NCBI RefSeq assembly: GCF_041320665.1
Contig: NZ_CP166730.1
Span: 2,232,001-2,296,000 of the forward strand
Source of the DNA: Comamonas sp. GB3 AK4-5
Lineage (GTDB): Bacteria > Pseudomonadota > Gammaproteobacteria > Burkholderiales > Burkholderiaceae_C
Reading direction: 5' to 3'
Length of the DNA stretch: 64,000 nt
This document shows positions 32,208-40,046 of this stretch, in pieces (the first letter of the stretch is position 1; each line of letters starts with the position of its first letter). The notes beneath the pieces are model-generated. The model was not told the origin of the DNA, made no database searches, and saw only the letters and a list, made by a program, of their open reading frames with translations. The position numbers and the translations under genes were made by a program.

Positions 32208-32447
32208 TCAGATAGGCCTCGCGGGCTTGCCGCGAATCCACGCTGGTTCGTTTCCGCGCCCGGTCCAGGTATTGCCGGTTTCCGGGTTGCGGCTGTTGGC
32301 CGACACGGAGCCCGTGGCACTGCGAGTTGTTGCCCACGGATTGATGGCAGGCGCACCGCAGCTTTGCTGCATTGCTGGTCTGGTTGCGCGCATTGATGAT
32401 TGCGCGGTGCTTGTGTCGGTACCGGGCTTCGGTTTGCCTGCATTCAC
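32208..32447 (-). CDS. H-NS-type DNA-binding domain protein without oligomerisation domain
   Basis: A 79-residue frame beginning with GTG. The C-terminal third (RNPETGNTWTGRGNEP, then AWIRGK) is the core DNA-binding motif of H-NS/Bv3F-type proteins. The N-terminal part is a Lys/Pro/Thr-rich linker; the usual coiled-coil dimerisation domain is missing. An overlapping frame (32158-32595) also has G/C-rich third positions, so the true gene boundaries are uncertain. A lone DNA-binding domain could interfere with host H-NS silencing, or be a remnant of a full-length gene. Confidence 0.5.
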   Translation of the reverse strand: MNAGKPKPGTDTSTAQSSMRATRPAMQQSCGAPAINPWATTRSATGSVSANSRNPETGNTWTGRGNEPAWIRGKPARPI

Positions 32448-32492
32448 GGCAGGTTTCTCGGCCGCTACACCGCCAGGTCGCGGCCACGGCGG

Positions 32493-32717
32493 TCAGTGAC
32501 CGGCACCTAGCGCACGGTGCAAAACCCCTGCTCGGGCAGCAGCCAGCAGCCAGCGGGTAGTGCCGACGGTGGTGGTCACTTTTTCGCTTTTCCAACCGAG
32601 GTATTCGGCCAGCCCCGTAACGGTCATGGGCCCTGCTGCTTTGAGAGCGTGAACACGCTCTGAGGGGGCACGACCTGAGATCGGTTGATGGGTTGGAATT
32701 TCATTCTTGATCGGCAA
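32493..32717 (-). CDS. Small winged-helix-like protein
   Basis: A 74-residue frame starting with TTG. VTGLAEYLGWKSEKVTTTVG, then TTRWLLAAARAGVLHRAL, follows the pattern of a phage DNA-binding helix-turn-helix with a wing. No good ribosome site was found, and an internal start is possible. It precedes the H-NS-like gene in the leftward series. Confidence 0.45.
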   Translation of the reverse strand: MPIKNEIPTHQPISGRAPSERVHALKAAGPMTVTGLAEYLGWKSEKVTTTVGTTRWLLAAARAGVLHRALGAGH

Positions 32718-32718
32718 A

Positions 32719-32747
32719 GAAAAAGCCCGATGCAGGGGCGAGCGGGT
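32719..32747 (-). terminator. Leftward intrinsic terminator (weak)
   Basis: GCCC (32725-32728) pairs with GGGC (32736-32739); a longer alternative uses CCCG/CGGG further out. Leftward the stem is followed by TTTTTC. Confidence 0.5.
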
Positions 32748-32825
32748 ATCAGATGGGTATGTCGGTCATGAGGCCGGCAGCCCTCAGGCAGATGCCGGAT
32801 CAGGCGAAGAGATGGAACAAGGCTT

Positions 32826-33011
32826 TCACGGCAGCCCCCTCTGGCACTCGGCCATGGTGCTGTCGATCCACACGCCGACCAGACCTGGCGGGCAGGCTGC
32901 GCTGGGTACGGCCATGGGCAACACGTCAGGCTCAGCCGTGGGGCCGGCCACGGCACTCAGGCCCAGGGCCAGTAGGGGGGCGATGGCCCAAGGTGTGATG
33001 CTGTTGGACAT
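32826..33011 (-). CDS. Small exported or membrane protein
   Basis: A 61-residue protein with AAAGGA 7 bases before the ATG. Residues 5-24 (ITPWAIAPLLALGLSAVAG) form a signal peptide or single TM helix, followed by a Pro/Ala-rich stretch and two cysteines. Third positions are strongly G/C. Possibly a phage superinfection or lysis-related small membrane protein; not recognised. Confidence 0.5.
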   Translation of the reverse strand: MSNSITPWAIAPLLALGLSAVAGPTAEPDVLPMAVPSAACPPGLVGVWIDSTMAECQRGLP

Positions 33012-33090
33012 GGGGCAGTCCTTTCAGATGGCATCGGCGCTGAGCTCCATCACCTGGGGTGATTCGGTGGTCAGCTGCTGGCGGGCGCGG

Positions 33091-33297
33091 CTAGGTGCAG
33101 AGGAAAGGGGGGCATGGGCACAAAAGCCCACTATGTGCGAGCTTGGGGGGGCGGTGGTGGGCGGCTTCTGTGGCGCACCAGGTGCTGGTGCCGAAGGGGG
33201 CGACCTGTGCTGGCAGAATGGGGCGCGGACCCTCGTCAAAGCGCTCGGCGGCCGCGCCACGCAGGCGGCCAAAGTTGCAGCGGTAACGACTGGACAT
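33091..33297 (-). CDS. Small hypothetical protein
   Basis: A 68-residue frame (MSSRYRCNFGRLRGAAAERF at the start) with GGAG 7 bases before its ATG and G/C-rich third positions. It contains TSTWCATEAAHHRPP, which might be a degenerate metal site. It is first in the leftward series after a terminator. Confidence 0.45.
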   Translation of the reverse strand: MSSRYRCNFGRLRGAAAERFDEGPRPILPAQVAPFGTSTWCATEAAHHRPPKLAHSGLLCPCPPFLCT

Positions 33298-33308
33298 GGT
33301 GTTTCTCC

Positions 33309-33336
33309 AAAAAAGAAAAACCCACCGAGCGTGGGC
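33309..33336 (-). terminator. Leftward intrinsic terminator
   Basis: CCCAC (33321-33325) pairs with GTGGG (33331-33335), with TTTTTCTTTTTT on the leftward strand. Confidence 0.65.
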
Positions 33337-33370
33337 AGGGTGGGCAAGGTCGCATGAAGCGACTCACAAG

Positions 33371-33397
33371 AAGAAAAAAGCCGGCGCCTTGCGGCTA
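33371..33397 (-). terminator. Leftward intrinsic terminator
   Basis: AGCCG (33379-33383) pairs with CGGCT (33392-33396), with TTTTTTCTTCTT leftward. It lies only 45 bp from the previous one, with no obvious gene between them. Confidence 0.6.
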
Positions 33398-33867
33398 TCT
33401 GGGGAAAGAGAAGGGCGGGAGGAAGAGGAGAACCCCCAGACCCGGCGAAAAATCAAACTTGAGCACCTACGGCGTATATGCTCAATCAAGCTTGGCCCGG
33501 GCTGTGCCGGGCTCAGCTAGAACGGTTTCACGTCCTTACTGTCATTTCATATGAATACAACGCGCAAGTATGGTTTTTCGGGCGAGCGTGTCAGGAAATA
33601 ACGCTAGGCATATATAGCCAAGCCGCAGGGCCTTCTGCTGTGGTCAAGAAAAAAGCCCACACATTGCGGGCTTGGCAAGTTGTGAGTCGGTGTTGAGAAG
33701 CTCAGAGTATCTGTACAGCATTGCTGTAGGTGGTTTCTGTACACCGGCCAGGCGTTGCCTCCTACATTTGTAATTGCCCTAATGAAAAAGTCCGATAGCA
33801 TTAAAAATACGAATCACATCTTGTCTAACATCATATATGCTGAAATCTTTGTTAGCAGAGGTTTCAA
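33398..33867. other. 470-bp stretch with a leftward terminator and palindromes, no clear gene
   Basis: A leftward terminator lies at 33646-33674 (AAGCCC with GGGCTT, TTTTTTC). Around 33712-33740, TGTACAG, CTGTAGG and CTGTACA form spaced half-sites that could bind a dimeric repressor. On the minus strand TAGGAGG near 33760 is followed by a 35-codon frame with a non-ATG start (LYRYSELLNTDSQLAKP). That frame is too uncertain to list as a gene. Confidence 0.45.
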
Positions 33868-34098
33868 ATGGATGGAAAGCGTAAGTTTTTAAGTATCCAG
33901 TCAAGCTTTGACAAGGGTGGCTACATGCATCTTTTTGCCATTGCGGATGATGGCACTGCTTGGTCTGCTCTGGCATTGGGCAAGACACCCAACGCGATCC
34001 AGTGGACACAAGTCTCGCCGCTGCCCGATGTAAATATGACTACGGCAGCCGTGGACAATGTATCGATACTGAGCCGCCATTTTGCAAAAGCCTCATAA
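33868..34098 (+). CDS. Small hypothetical protein on the opposite strand
   Basis: A 76-residue, AT-rich gene with AGAGG 6 bases before the ATG. The sequence MDGKRKFLSIQSSFDKGGYM then LFAIADDGTAWSALALG has a beta-strand pattern with a YMHLFAIADDGTAW turn. It runs against the leftward operon, suggesting an independent cargo gene. Not recognised. Confidence 0.5.
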   Translation: MDGKRKFLSIQSSFDKGGYMHLFAIADDGTAWSALALGKTPNAIQWTQVSPLPDVNMTTAAVDNVSILSRHFAKAS

Positions 34099-34320
34099 CG
34101 CAATTTAAATCTTATGTATCTATAAGATTTATGGAATCGTTCCGGTTTTGAACTGACCCCGGGGTGATTCAATGCGTTGGGCAACTTGCCCCCTGCTTCC
34201 CACTGAAACCCAATAGACATGCGGCTTGCAGCCCACGGGCTGGAGGGAACGGGCAGGGACTCTGTCCTCCACCCTGGAGCTGCTGCCCATGTATGACCGA
34301 TGCTCAGTGTCGTCCGTGTC
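34099..34320. other. 222-bp remnant, nothing coding recognised
   Basis: Contains GAACTGACCCC and other letters that might be the end of an insertion sequence, but no frame gives a transposase-like protein and no paired terminal repeat was found. Confidence 0.3.
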
Positions 34321-34443
34321 GAGCGAGAGCAAGCACGCTTCACTGACCCAGATGGCCTGTACCTTCAAGTGAGTCCCAAGGGCTCCAAGCGCTGGTTCAG
34401 CAAATATAGGGCCGAAGGCAAAGAAAAGCAGCTGGCCCAGGGC
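34321..34443 (+). pseudogene. Fragment of P4-type integrase (N-terminal arm domain)
   Basis: About 40 codons on the plus strand read FTDPDGLYLQVSPKGSKRWF, then SKYRAEGKEKQLAQG, the unmistakable start of P4-family integrases (DUF4102 arm-binding domain). Neither the beginning nor the catalytic domain is present. The fragment is cut off at about 34443, where a second integrase scrap on the other strand begins. Confidence 0.75.
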
Positions 34444-34444
34444 T

Positions 34445-34486
34445 GCTCACTGGGGCGCAGGCCCGTGTTCAACCAGTACTGATTCA
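34445..34486 (-). pseudogene. Fragment of a second lambda-type integrase
   Basis: On the minus strand the letters QYWLNTGLRPSEQ repeat the catalytic-Arg box of the broken integrase at 29.5 kb (there IQYWLNTGLRPGELQ), but with different codons and residues. It is therefore a piece of a related, not identical, integrase. It abuts the P4-type scrap in opposite orientation. Confidence 0.6.
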
Positions 34487-34566
34487 GGCATTCGAGGGGA
34501 TTTCTGCTGGTATGACAGCGGAGAAGCTTGCTGGATTGTTTTTTGTGGCGACTCCCGCCGATGGCG

Positions 34567-34591
34567 CCGCATTTCGGTGCGGGCCTTTTTT
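34567..34591 (+). terminator. Rightward intrinsic terminator
   Basis: CCGCA (34567-34571) pairs with TGCGG (34578-34582), followed by GCC and TTTTTT. It faces the UmuD-like gene's 3' end. Confidence 0.6.
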
Positions 34592-34638
34592 GGGGACTAC
34601 GCTCTTGGTCTGTGGGATGGTTTTGGCAGAGCGCCGTT

Positions 34639-35061
34639 CTACGTCTGGCGAAAGCGGCGCACGCTGTTGGTGACCACCCCCCAGATTTCGATATCCTGAC
34701 CTGCCCCAAGGTGGATGCTGGGGTAAGCGGGGTTTTCTGCTTGCAGGGCGAACAAGCCATCACTGCAGCTATAGCGTTTGCAGGTGAACTCTCCGTCCAC
34801 CCGAGCGATGACGATGTCGCCGTGCAGCGGCGCCAGGTATCTGTCCACAACAAGCAGGTCTCCATCGAAGATACCCGCGTCTTCCATGCTGTCGCCAGTT
34901 GCCCGTTGTATGAAGGTGCGCAGCGGATGCCGCACCAGTTCCTTGGCCAGGTCCATGTGGATGCTGGAGGGCGCTTTGGTGGGGCGGTCCAGCATTGGAA
35001 GAGGCATGGGGCTGGCACTGATGGGGACGGGCAGACCCGCGAGGACGCGATTGCTTTGCAT
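34639..35061 (-). CDS. umuD: UmuD-like SOS protein (S24 family), standalone
   Basis: A 140-residue protein. FIQRATGDSMEDAGIFDGDLL holds the catalytic Ser in GDSM, and GDIVIARVDGEFTCKRY the catalytic Lys, at the normal spacing. An Ala-Gly bond at about residues 8-9 followed by LPVP aligns with the UmuD self-cleavage site (CG-FPSP), but the N-terminal arm is only 8 residues instead of 24. No umuC follows; the next bases are a terminator and integrase scraps. Phage-borne single UmuD proteins such as P1 HumD are known. The start overlaps a LexA-controlled promoter. Confidence 0.8.
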   Translation of the reverse strand: MQSNRVLAGLPVPISASPMPLPMLDRPTKAPSSIHMDLAKELVRHPLRTFIQRATGDSMEDAGIFDGDLLVVDRYLAPLHGDIVIARVDGEFTCKRYSCSDGLFALQAENPAYPSIHLGAGQDIEIWGVVTNSVRRFRQT

Positions 35062-35098
35062 GGCATAACTGTAAGCGCATACAGTATTGTGCTGTCAA
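35062..35098 (-). promoter_or_regulatory. LexA box and promoter of the UmuD-like gene
   Basis: CTGTAAGCGCATACAG at 35069-35084 is a perfect CTGT-N8-ACAG LexA site. A consensus -35 TTGACA lies at 35093-35098 (minus strand), and the -10 would fall at about 35070-35075, inside the LexA box. The gene should be expressed only after DNA damage. The ATG is just 8 bases from the box and no Shine-Dalgarno site is visible. Confidence 0.85.
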
Positions 35099-35220
35099 GC
35101 GGGTGGGCATGCTTCCAACTGCATTTGCAGCAATCCTCGGCGCAACGTGGGCTTGTCATGGGGGTGAGACACCATGACCACGCCTTCATGGCCCAGCAGC
35201 GGGGCCGCGGGCTGAGTCAA
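35095..35220 (-). CDS. Possible 41-residue protein upstream of umuD
   Basis: Leftward frame with a TTG start reading LTQPAAPLLGHEGVVMVSHP, then HDKPTLRRGLLQMQLEACPP. Codon use has G/C-rich third positions and the sequence is not random-looking. Its stop overlaps the -35 of the umuD promoter. Start and reality uncertain. Confidence 0.35.
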   Translation of the reverse strand: MTQPAAPLLGHEGVVMVSHPHDKPTLRRGLLQMQLEACPPA

Positions 35221-35240
35221 TGCGCAGGTGCTCTCTCTCA

Positions 35241-35271
35241 GAAAAGAAAAAAGCCCTGCAGGGCAGGGCTT
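35241..35271 (-). terminator. Leftward intrinsic terminator
   Basis: AGCCCTGC (35252-35259) pairs perfectly with GCAGGGCT (35263-35270); leftward it is followed by TTTTTTCTTTTC. It ends transcription of the 35496 gene. Confidence 0.85.
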
Positions 35272-35310
35272 GTGCGCAGGGAGGGCCGTAAAGCTGCGCT
35301 CAGCAGGCTT

Positions 35311-35496
35311 TTACTCCGTCTTGCCACGGCCTCGGTAGTCCAGGTCCGTTGCCGAGTAGCTTCCACGCTGGCGCCAGTCCATTTGCACAGGGCCTGCGTG
35401 TCCTGGTGGGTAGGTGATGCGTTCTTGCTCGCGCTGGAATTCCCATCGCTTTTGCTCCACGGAGTGATGAACGGTGGAAGCTTTCTTTTTGCTCAT
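35311..35496 (-). CDS. Small hydrophilic phage-type protein
   Basis: A 61-residue protein with MSKKKASTVHHSVEQKRWEF at the start and an Arg/Gly-rich end. Codon use is coding-like and a proper terminator follows. It appears to be the last gene of the prophage remnant next to host DNA. Not recognised. Confidence 0.5.
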   Translation of the reverse strand: MSKKKASTVHHSVEQKRWEFQREQERITYPPGHAGPVQMDWRQRGSYSATDLDYRGRGKTE

Positions 35497-35672
35497 GGAG
35501 TGTCGCTCTCGGGAAAGTTGTCTAACTTTGCAGACAGTACAGTGATAAGACGCTCTAGTCCAGTGGCTGGATGGAACAGCAGGTCACCCTTCGGCCATAT
35601 GCAGCCCAAAGCAAGATGGCTGCGCGCAAGCTCCCGGGCATGCAAGGCGTGGCCCTGGTCGTGTGTCGGGGG

Positions 35673-36461
35673 TTACGCTGCAGCGGCACCGAGCTGCAAA
35701 CTGATCTTGCGCGCCACTTCCTGCACCAAGGGAATCACCTCGCGCATGCGGGCTTCATCGGTGTAGGTGACCGTGCTTGTCACGCTGATCGATGCCACGA
35801 TCTCCCCGCTGGCATCGCGTACCGGCGCACCCACGCAGCGTATGCCATCCACGTTCTCGCCCATGTCAAAGGTATAGCCATTGGCGGCATAGCTTGCCAT
35901 GGCGGCCAGCCATTCTTCCAGAGGCAGTGGTCCTGCAAGCCCCTTGGCGGCTTCTTGCTCGTAGCGCTGCTTCCAGGCCGTGCGGCCCTGATCGAGAATC
36001 AGCGCCTTGCCTACGCTGGTGCAGCACACCGGTTTGCGGCCGCCGATACGGGTGTTGACCTCGATAGGACGTTGGCTGCCAATCTTGTCGAGGTAAATAA
36101 TGCCTTCGTCCTCGTCCAGCGCAGCCAGATGCACCGTGTCCTGGGTCTGTGCGGCAAGCTCTTCCAGAAAGGGGCGGGCCGTCGTGGTGACGGCGGATTC
36201 GCGGAAGGCCATAAAGCCCAGCTCCACCAGCCTGCTACCCAGCCGGTAGCCCTTGCGTGGTTCGAAATGCAGGTAGCGGATCTGCACCAGCGCCGATGCG
36301 AGCCGGTGCGTGGTGCTGAAGGTGATGCCTGTTTTCTCAGAGATGTCCTTGACCGTGCGGTAGCCGTCGGCGACGGCACTCACGATGTCCAGGCCACGGA
36401 ACAGGGTCTGGCTGGCAAAGGGCTTGGCTGGCTTGGCAGCCTTGGTGGTGGAGGTGTTCAT
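35673..36461 (-). CDS. IclR-family transcriptional regulator
   Basis: A 262-residue protein. The N-terminal winged helix (LFRGLDIVSAVADGYRTVKDISE, then TTHRLASALVQIRYL) and the C-terminal effector domain (HLAALDEDEGIIYLDKIGS; VGKALILDQG; GYTFDMGENVDGIRCVGAPV) are typical IclR. It is the last gene of a leftward set with the MFS carrier and the aldolase/dehydrogenase pair, so it probably controls these through the inverted repeats at 40047-40113. Its effector is likely an aromatic or meta-cleavage intermediate, by inference. Confidence 0.85.
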   Translation of the reverse strand: MNTSTTKAAKPAKPFASQTLFRGLDIVSAVADGYRTVKDISEKTGITFSTTHRLASALVQIRYLHFEPRKGYRLGSRLVELGFMAFRESAVTTTARPFLEELAAQTQDTVHLAALDEDEGIIYLDKIGSQRPIEVNTRIGGRKPVCCTSVGKALILDQGRTAWKQRYEQEAAKGLAGPLPLEEWLAAMASYAANGYTFDMGENVDGIRCVGAPVRDASGEIVASISVTSTVTYTDEARMREVIPLVQEVARKISLQLGAAAA

Positions 36462-36516
36462 AGCAGGGGAGAGGCCTGGGTGATGAGGTCGTCAGCACCC
36501 ATGCCGCGCCTCGGGA

Positions 36517-37869
36517 TCACGCATCCAGCGGTTGTCCAGTACGGTCCTTGGTGAAGCTGATGGCGACCAGCGAGACCAGCGCACACAGGACAATGAAGAT
36601 GGCCACCGGCACATAGCTGCCATGATAGCGAGCCACCAGCGCCGTAGCGATCAAAGGCATGGGCCCTCCGACCAAGGCTGCGCCCACTTGATAGCCCAGC
36701 GAGATGCCGGTGTAGCGCACATTGGGCGGGAAGCTCTCTGCAAAAAAGGTGCCGAGCACCGAGCCGTAGGTGGACCAGATGATGGAAAAGCCAATCACCA
36801 CCGCGATGGTCGAAACCAGCGCCGAGCCCTGGTTCAACAGCCAGAAGTAGGGGCCGGCATAGATGGCAATGGCGATGGTGCCCAGAATGAACACCTTTTT
36901 GCGACCGATGCGGTCCGACAGCGCGCCAAAGTACAGCATCACCGGCACGGCAATCAGCGCCGCGATCAGCACCACGTTCAAGGCGTCCACACGCTGGTAG
37001 CCCAGGCTCACCAAGTAAGAGATGGTGAAGGTGGCGAACAGAAAGAAGGTGGAGGTCTCGACAAACTTCGCGCCGATGGCAATCAGCACCGGGCGCCAGT
37101 GTTGGGTCAGCGTTTCCATCAAAGGCATGCGCTTGTGCTCCGCGCCCTTGGGATTGGCCTTGACCTCGGCGGCCACCTTGCGAAACGAGGGGGTTTCTTC
37201 CACCTTGTTGCGAATCCACATGCCGATCAGCACCAGCACGATGGACAGCACAAAGGGAATGCGCCAGCCATAGGACAGAAAGGCCTCTTCCGAGAACACG
37301 GTGCTCAGGCCCGATGTGGCCAGATTGCCCAGTGCCAGGCCGAACAGTGCGCCAGTCTGTGGCACCGCGCCAAAGAAGCCGCGTTTGTGGGCGGGCGAGT
37401 ACTCCACTGCCAGCAGCACGCCGCCACCCCATTCGCCGCCCAATGCCAGGCCCTGCAGCAAGCGCAACACGGTCAGCATAATGGGCGCCCAGATGCCGAT
37501 CTGGGCATAGGTGGGCGTGAGGCCGATGAGCACCGTGGACAGACCCATGATGGACAGCGTGATGACCAGGGTCTTCTTGCGGCCCACGCGGTCGCCGATG
37601 TGGGCGAACACGACGCCGCCAATGGGACGGATCAAAAAGGCGAGCGCAAACGAAGCCAGGGCCAGCAGCTGGCTGGTGATGGGGTCGTCGGCCGGGAAGA
37701 ATAGCTTGGCGAACACAATGGACGACATAGTCCCGTACAGGAAATAGTCGTACCACTCGATGGTGCTGCCCACTGCGCTACCGAAAAGGGCGCGGCGGCG
37801 GTCGGTATCGCTGATGGTGGCTTCGGTGTTGCGCTCCTGCGCTGCCGGGGGGAGTTGTGTAGCAGTCAT
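36517..37869 (-). CDS. MFS transporter, metabolite:H+ symporter type
   Basis: A 450-residue carrier with about 12 TM helices. The MHS-type signature appears as STIEWYDYFLYG in TM1, GDRVGRKKTLV in loop 2-3 and GGEWGGGVLLAVEYSP around TM4-5, with a second DRIGRKK in loop 8-9. ATG 37869 (MTATQLPP) is chosen over an upstream ATG that would add a 19-residue unconserved tail. The likely substrate is a carboxylic or aromatic acid catabolised by the neighbouring enzymes. Confidence 0.85.
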   Translation of the reverse strand: MTATQLPPAAQERNTEATISDTDRRRALFGSAVGSTIEWYDYFLYGTMSSIVFAKLFFPADDPITSQLLALASFALAFLIRPIGGVVFAHIGDRVGRKKTLVITLSIMGLSTVLIGLTPTYAQIGIWAPIMLTVLRLLQGLALGGEWGGGVLLAVEYSPAHKRGFFGAVPQTGALFGLALGNLATSGLSTVFSEEAFLSYGWRIPFVLSIVLVLIGMWIRNKVEETPSFRKVAAEVKANPKGAEHKRMPLMETLTQHWRPVLIAIGAKFVETSTFFLFATFTISYLVSLGYQRVDALNVVLIAALIAVPVMLYFGALSDRIGRKKVFILGTIAIAIYAGPYFWLLNQGSALVSTIAVVIGFSIIWSTYGSVLGTFFAESFPPNVRYTGISLGYQVGAALVGGPMPLIATALVARYHGSYVPVAIFIVLCALVSLVAISFTKDRTGQPLDA

Positions 37870-37983
37870 TGGTTTGTCTCTTGGGTGTTTGGCCGACGCA
37901 AACGCCTGTGGTGCCGCCAGGCACACCGCAAAGATGTGCCTGTGGCGATCGCAAGTGCCTGCCCGGTTTTTATTTTTCGGTGC

Positions 37984-39003
37984 TCAGGTGCGCTGTTTGA
38001 GCAGGTCCAGCGCCACGTCCACAATCATGTCTTCCTGTCCACCGACCATGCGGCGCTTGCCCAGTTCGACCAGGATGTCCACCGTCTTGATGTGGTACTT
38101 GGCGGCCGCTGCCTCGCTGTGGCGCAGGAACGAGCTGTACACACCGGCATATCCCAGTGCCAGCGTCTCGCGGTCCACGCGCACCGGGCGGTCCTGCAGG
38201 GGGCGCACGATGTCGTCGGCCGCATCCATGAGCTGGTACAGGTCGGTGCCATGGTTCCAGCCCATGCGGTCGATGGCGGCGATGAAGGCCTCCAGGGGGG
38301 CATTGCCAGCGCCCGCGCCCATGCCTGCCAGGCTGGCATCCACGCGGTCACAGCCTTCTTCCACGGCCACGATGGAGTTGGCCACACCCAGGCTCAGGTT
38401 GTGGTGGGCATGCATGCCGGTATGGGTTTCGGGCTGGAGCACTTCCTTGAAGGCGCGAAAGCGGTCACGCACATCCTGCATGCCCAGGGCGCCGCCCGAA
38501 TCCACCACATAGCAGCAGGTCGCGCCATAGCTCTCCATGAGCTTGGCCTGCTGGGCCAGCGTCTGGGGCGTGGTCATATGGCTCATCATCAAAAAGCCCA
38601 CGGCCTCCATACCCAGCTTGCGGGCGTATTCGATGTGCTGGCGGGAGACATCGGCCTCGGTGCAGTGCGTGGCCACGCGCACCACGCGCACGCCGGCTTC
38701 GTAGGCGTTCTTCAGGTCGTGCACGGTGCCTATGCCGGGCAGCAGCAGCGTGGCGATCTTGGCGTTCTGAACGACGCTGGCCACGCCCTCTATCCATTCG
38801 AGGTCGGTGTGCGCGCCAAAGCCGTAGTTGAAGCTGGAGCCCTGCAGGCCGTCGCCGTGCGCCACTTCGATGGAGTCGACGCCGGCCTCGTCCAACGCCT
38901 TGGCAATCTGCTTGGCTTGCTCCACGCTGTATTGGTGGCGGATGGCATGGCTGCCATCGCGCAGCGTCACGTCGGAGATGTAGATTTTTTTGCTTGGATT
39001 CAT
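37984..39003 (-). CDS. mhpE: 4-hydroxy-2-oxovalerate aldolase
   Basis: A 339-residue class II aldolase. [16 protein letters not shown] provides the active-site Arg and metal-binding Asp, [11 protein letters not shown] the two metal-binding His, and [20 protein letters not shown] the conserved C-terminal loop. It splits 4-hydroxy-2-oxovalerate into pyruvate and acetaldehyde and normally channels the aldehyde to the dehydrogenase encoded just upstream (14-bp gap). AGGAG lies 8 bases before ATG 39003. Equivalent names are bphI, dmpG and tesG. Confidence 0.92.
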   Translation of the reverse strand: MNPSKKIYISDVTLRDGSHAIRHQYSVEQAKQIAKALDEAGVDSIEVAHGDGLQGSSFNYGFGAHTDLEWIEGVASVVQNAKIATLLLPGIGTVHDLKNAYEAGVRVVRVATHCTEADVSRQHIEYARKLGMEAVGFLMMSHMTTPQTLAQQAKLMESYGATCCYVVDSGGALGMQDVRDRFRAFKEVLQPETHTGMHAHHNLSLGVANSIVAVEEGCDRVDASLAGMGAGAGNAPLEAFIAAIDRMGWNHGTDLYQLMDAADDIVRPLQDRPVRVDRETLALGYAGVYSSFLRHSEAAAAKYHIKTVDILVELGKRRMVGGQEDMIVDVALDLLKQRT

Positions 39004-39017
39004 GGTGTGTGCTCCTC

Positions 39018-39974
39018 TCAAGCGCGTGCAGCAGCGGCCAGCATGCGTTCGGCCATATGTTCTGCGGTGCGCAGGCCGGCGCTGGTCATGATGTCCAGAT
39101 TGCCTGCGTAAGCAGGCAGGTAGTGGGCCGCACCCTCGACCTCCAGGAAGATGGAAGTCTTCAGCCCGGTGAGGGCATCGCCCACGCCGGGAATGCGGAT
39201 GGGCTGGGCAATGCGGTCAAACTGCACTTGCTGCTTGAGGCGGTAGCCGGGCACATAGGCCTGTACTGCGGCCGCCATCTCCTCGACCGACCGGGCGATG
39301 GCGGCTTCATCCGCCAGCTCGCTCAGCGTGTAGACCGTGTCGCGCATGATCAGCGGAGGCTCGGCCGGGTTCAGCACGATGATGGCCTTGCCCTTGCTGG
39401 CGCCGCCCACCACTTCGATGGCCTTGGAGGTTGTCTCGGTGAACTCGTCGATATTGGCGCGGGTGCCGGGGCCTGCGCTCTTGCTGGAGATGGACGCCAC
39501 GATCTCGCCGTAATGCACCTTGGCCACGCGCGAGACGGCCGCCACCATGGGGATGGTGGCCTGGCCACCGCAGGTGACCATGTTCACATTCAGCGCGTCC
39601 AGATGGGCCGCGCCATTGACCACCGGGATGCAATAAGGGCCTATCGCTGCGGGTGTGAGATCCACCATGCGAATGCCGGGCTTGAGCGCGCGCAGCAAGG
39701 CGTCGTTGTGCACATGGGCGCCGGCACTGGTGGCATCGAAGACGAAGTCGATGTCCTGGAACACGGGCAGGCGGGTCAGGCCCTCCACCCCTTCGTGCGT
39801 GGTGGCCACGCCCATGCGCGCAGCGCGGGCCAGACCGTCTGACTGTGGGTCAATGCCCACCATGGCCCCCATTTCGATGTGTTGGCCGTGGCGCAGGATC
39901 TTGATCATCAGATCCGTGCCGATGTTGCCGCTGCCGATGATGGCAGCCTTGAGTTTGCGTTGGGCGGTGACCAC
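39018..39974 (-). CDS. mhpF: Acetaldehyde dehydrogenase (acylating)
   Basis: A 318-residue protein beginning with GTG (AAGGAG 5 bases upstream). [11 protein letters not shown] is the NAD-binding loop and [10 protein letters not shown] carries the catalytic Cys. It turns acetaldehyde and CoA into acetyl-CoA, with the product of mhpE as partner. As first gene of the leftward operon, it has its promoter and operators in the 530-bp divergent region with dctA. Equivalent names are bphJ, dmpF and tesF. Confidence 0.92.
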   Translation of the reverse strand: MVTAQRKLKAAIIGSGNIGTDLMIKILRHGQHIEMGAMVGIDPQSDGLARAARMGVATTHEGVEGLTRLPVFQDIDFVFDATSAGAHVHNDALLRALKPGIRMVDLTPAAIGPYCIPVVNGAAHLDALNVNMVTCGGQATIPMVAAVSRVAKVHYGEIVASISSKSAGPGTRANIDEFTETTSKAIEVVGGASKGKAIIVLNPAEPPLIMRDTVYTLSELADEAAIARSVEEMAAAVQAYVPGYRLKQQVQFDRIAQPIRIPGVGDALTGLKTSIFLEVEGAAHYLPAYAGNLDIMTSAGLRTAEHMAERMLAAAARA

Positions 39975-40046
39975 GTTGCTCCTTCCGTTTCCTAAACAGC
40001 TTCTGTGCTTTCTTGGAGGGCGAGTGTAGGTGGAATTTTTTGAAAT

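Noticed and set aside
32158..32595. 145-codon leftward frame with many cysteines overlapping the H-NS-like frame
   Set aside because: Third positions are G/C-rich, but the H-NS motif in the other frame is far more specific, and no family matches this protein. Kept only as an alternative in the H-NS entry.
34099..34320. Insertion-sequence end
   Set aside because: Terminal letters look IS-like, but no second end, target duplication or transposase frame could be found.
1..35500. CRISPR arrays or a diversity-generating retroelement
   Set aside because: Looked for spaced direct repeats and for a reverse transcriptase with template/variable repeats near the fibre genes, as in BPP-1; none seen.
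35549..35559. ACGCTCTAGTC, shared with the right border of the MITE-like element at 61929
   Set aside because: Only 11 bp match, the adjacent terminal-repeat letters differ and no partner repeat was found, so a second element is not supported.
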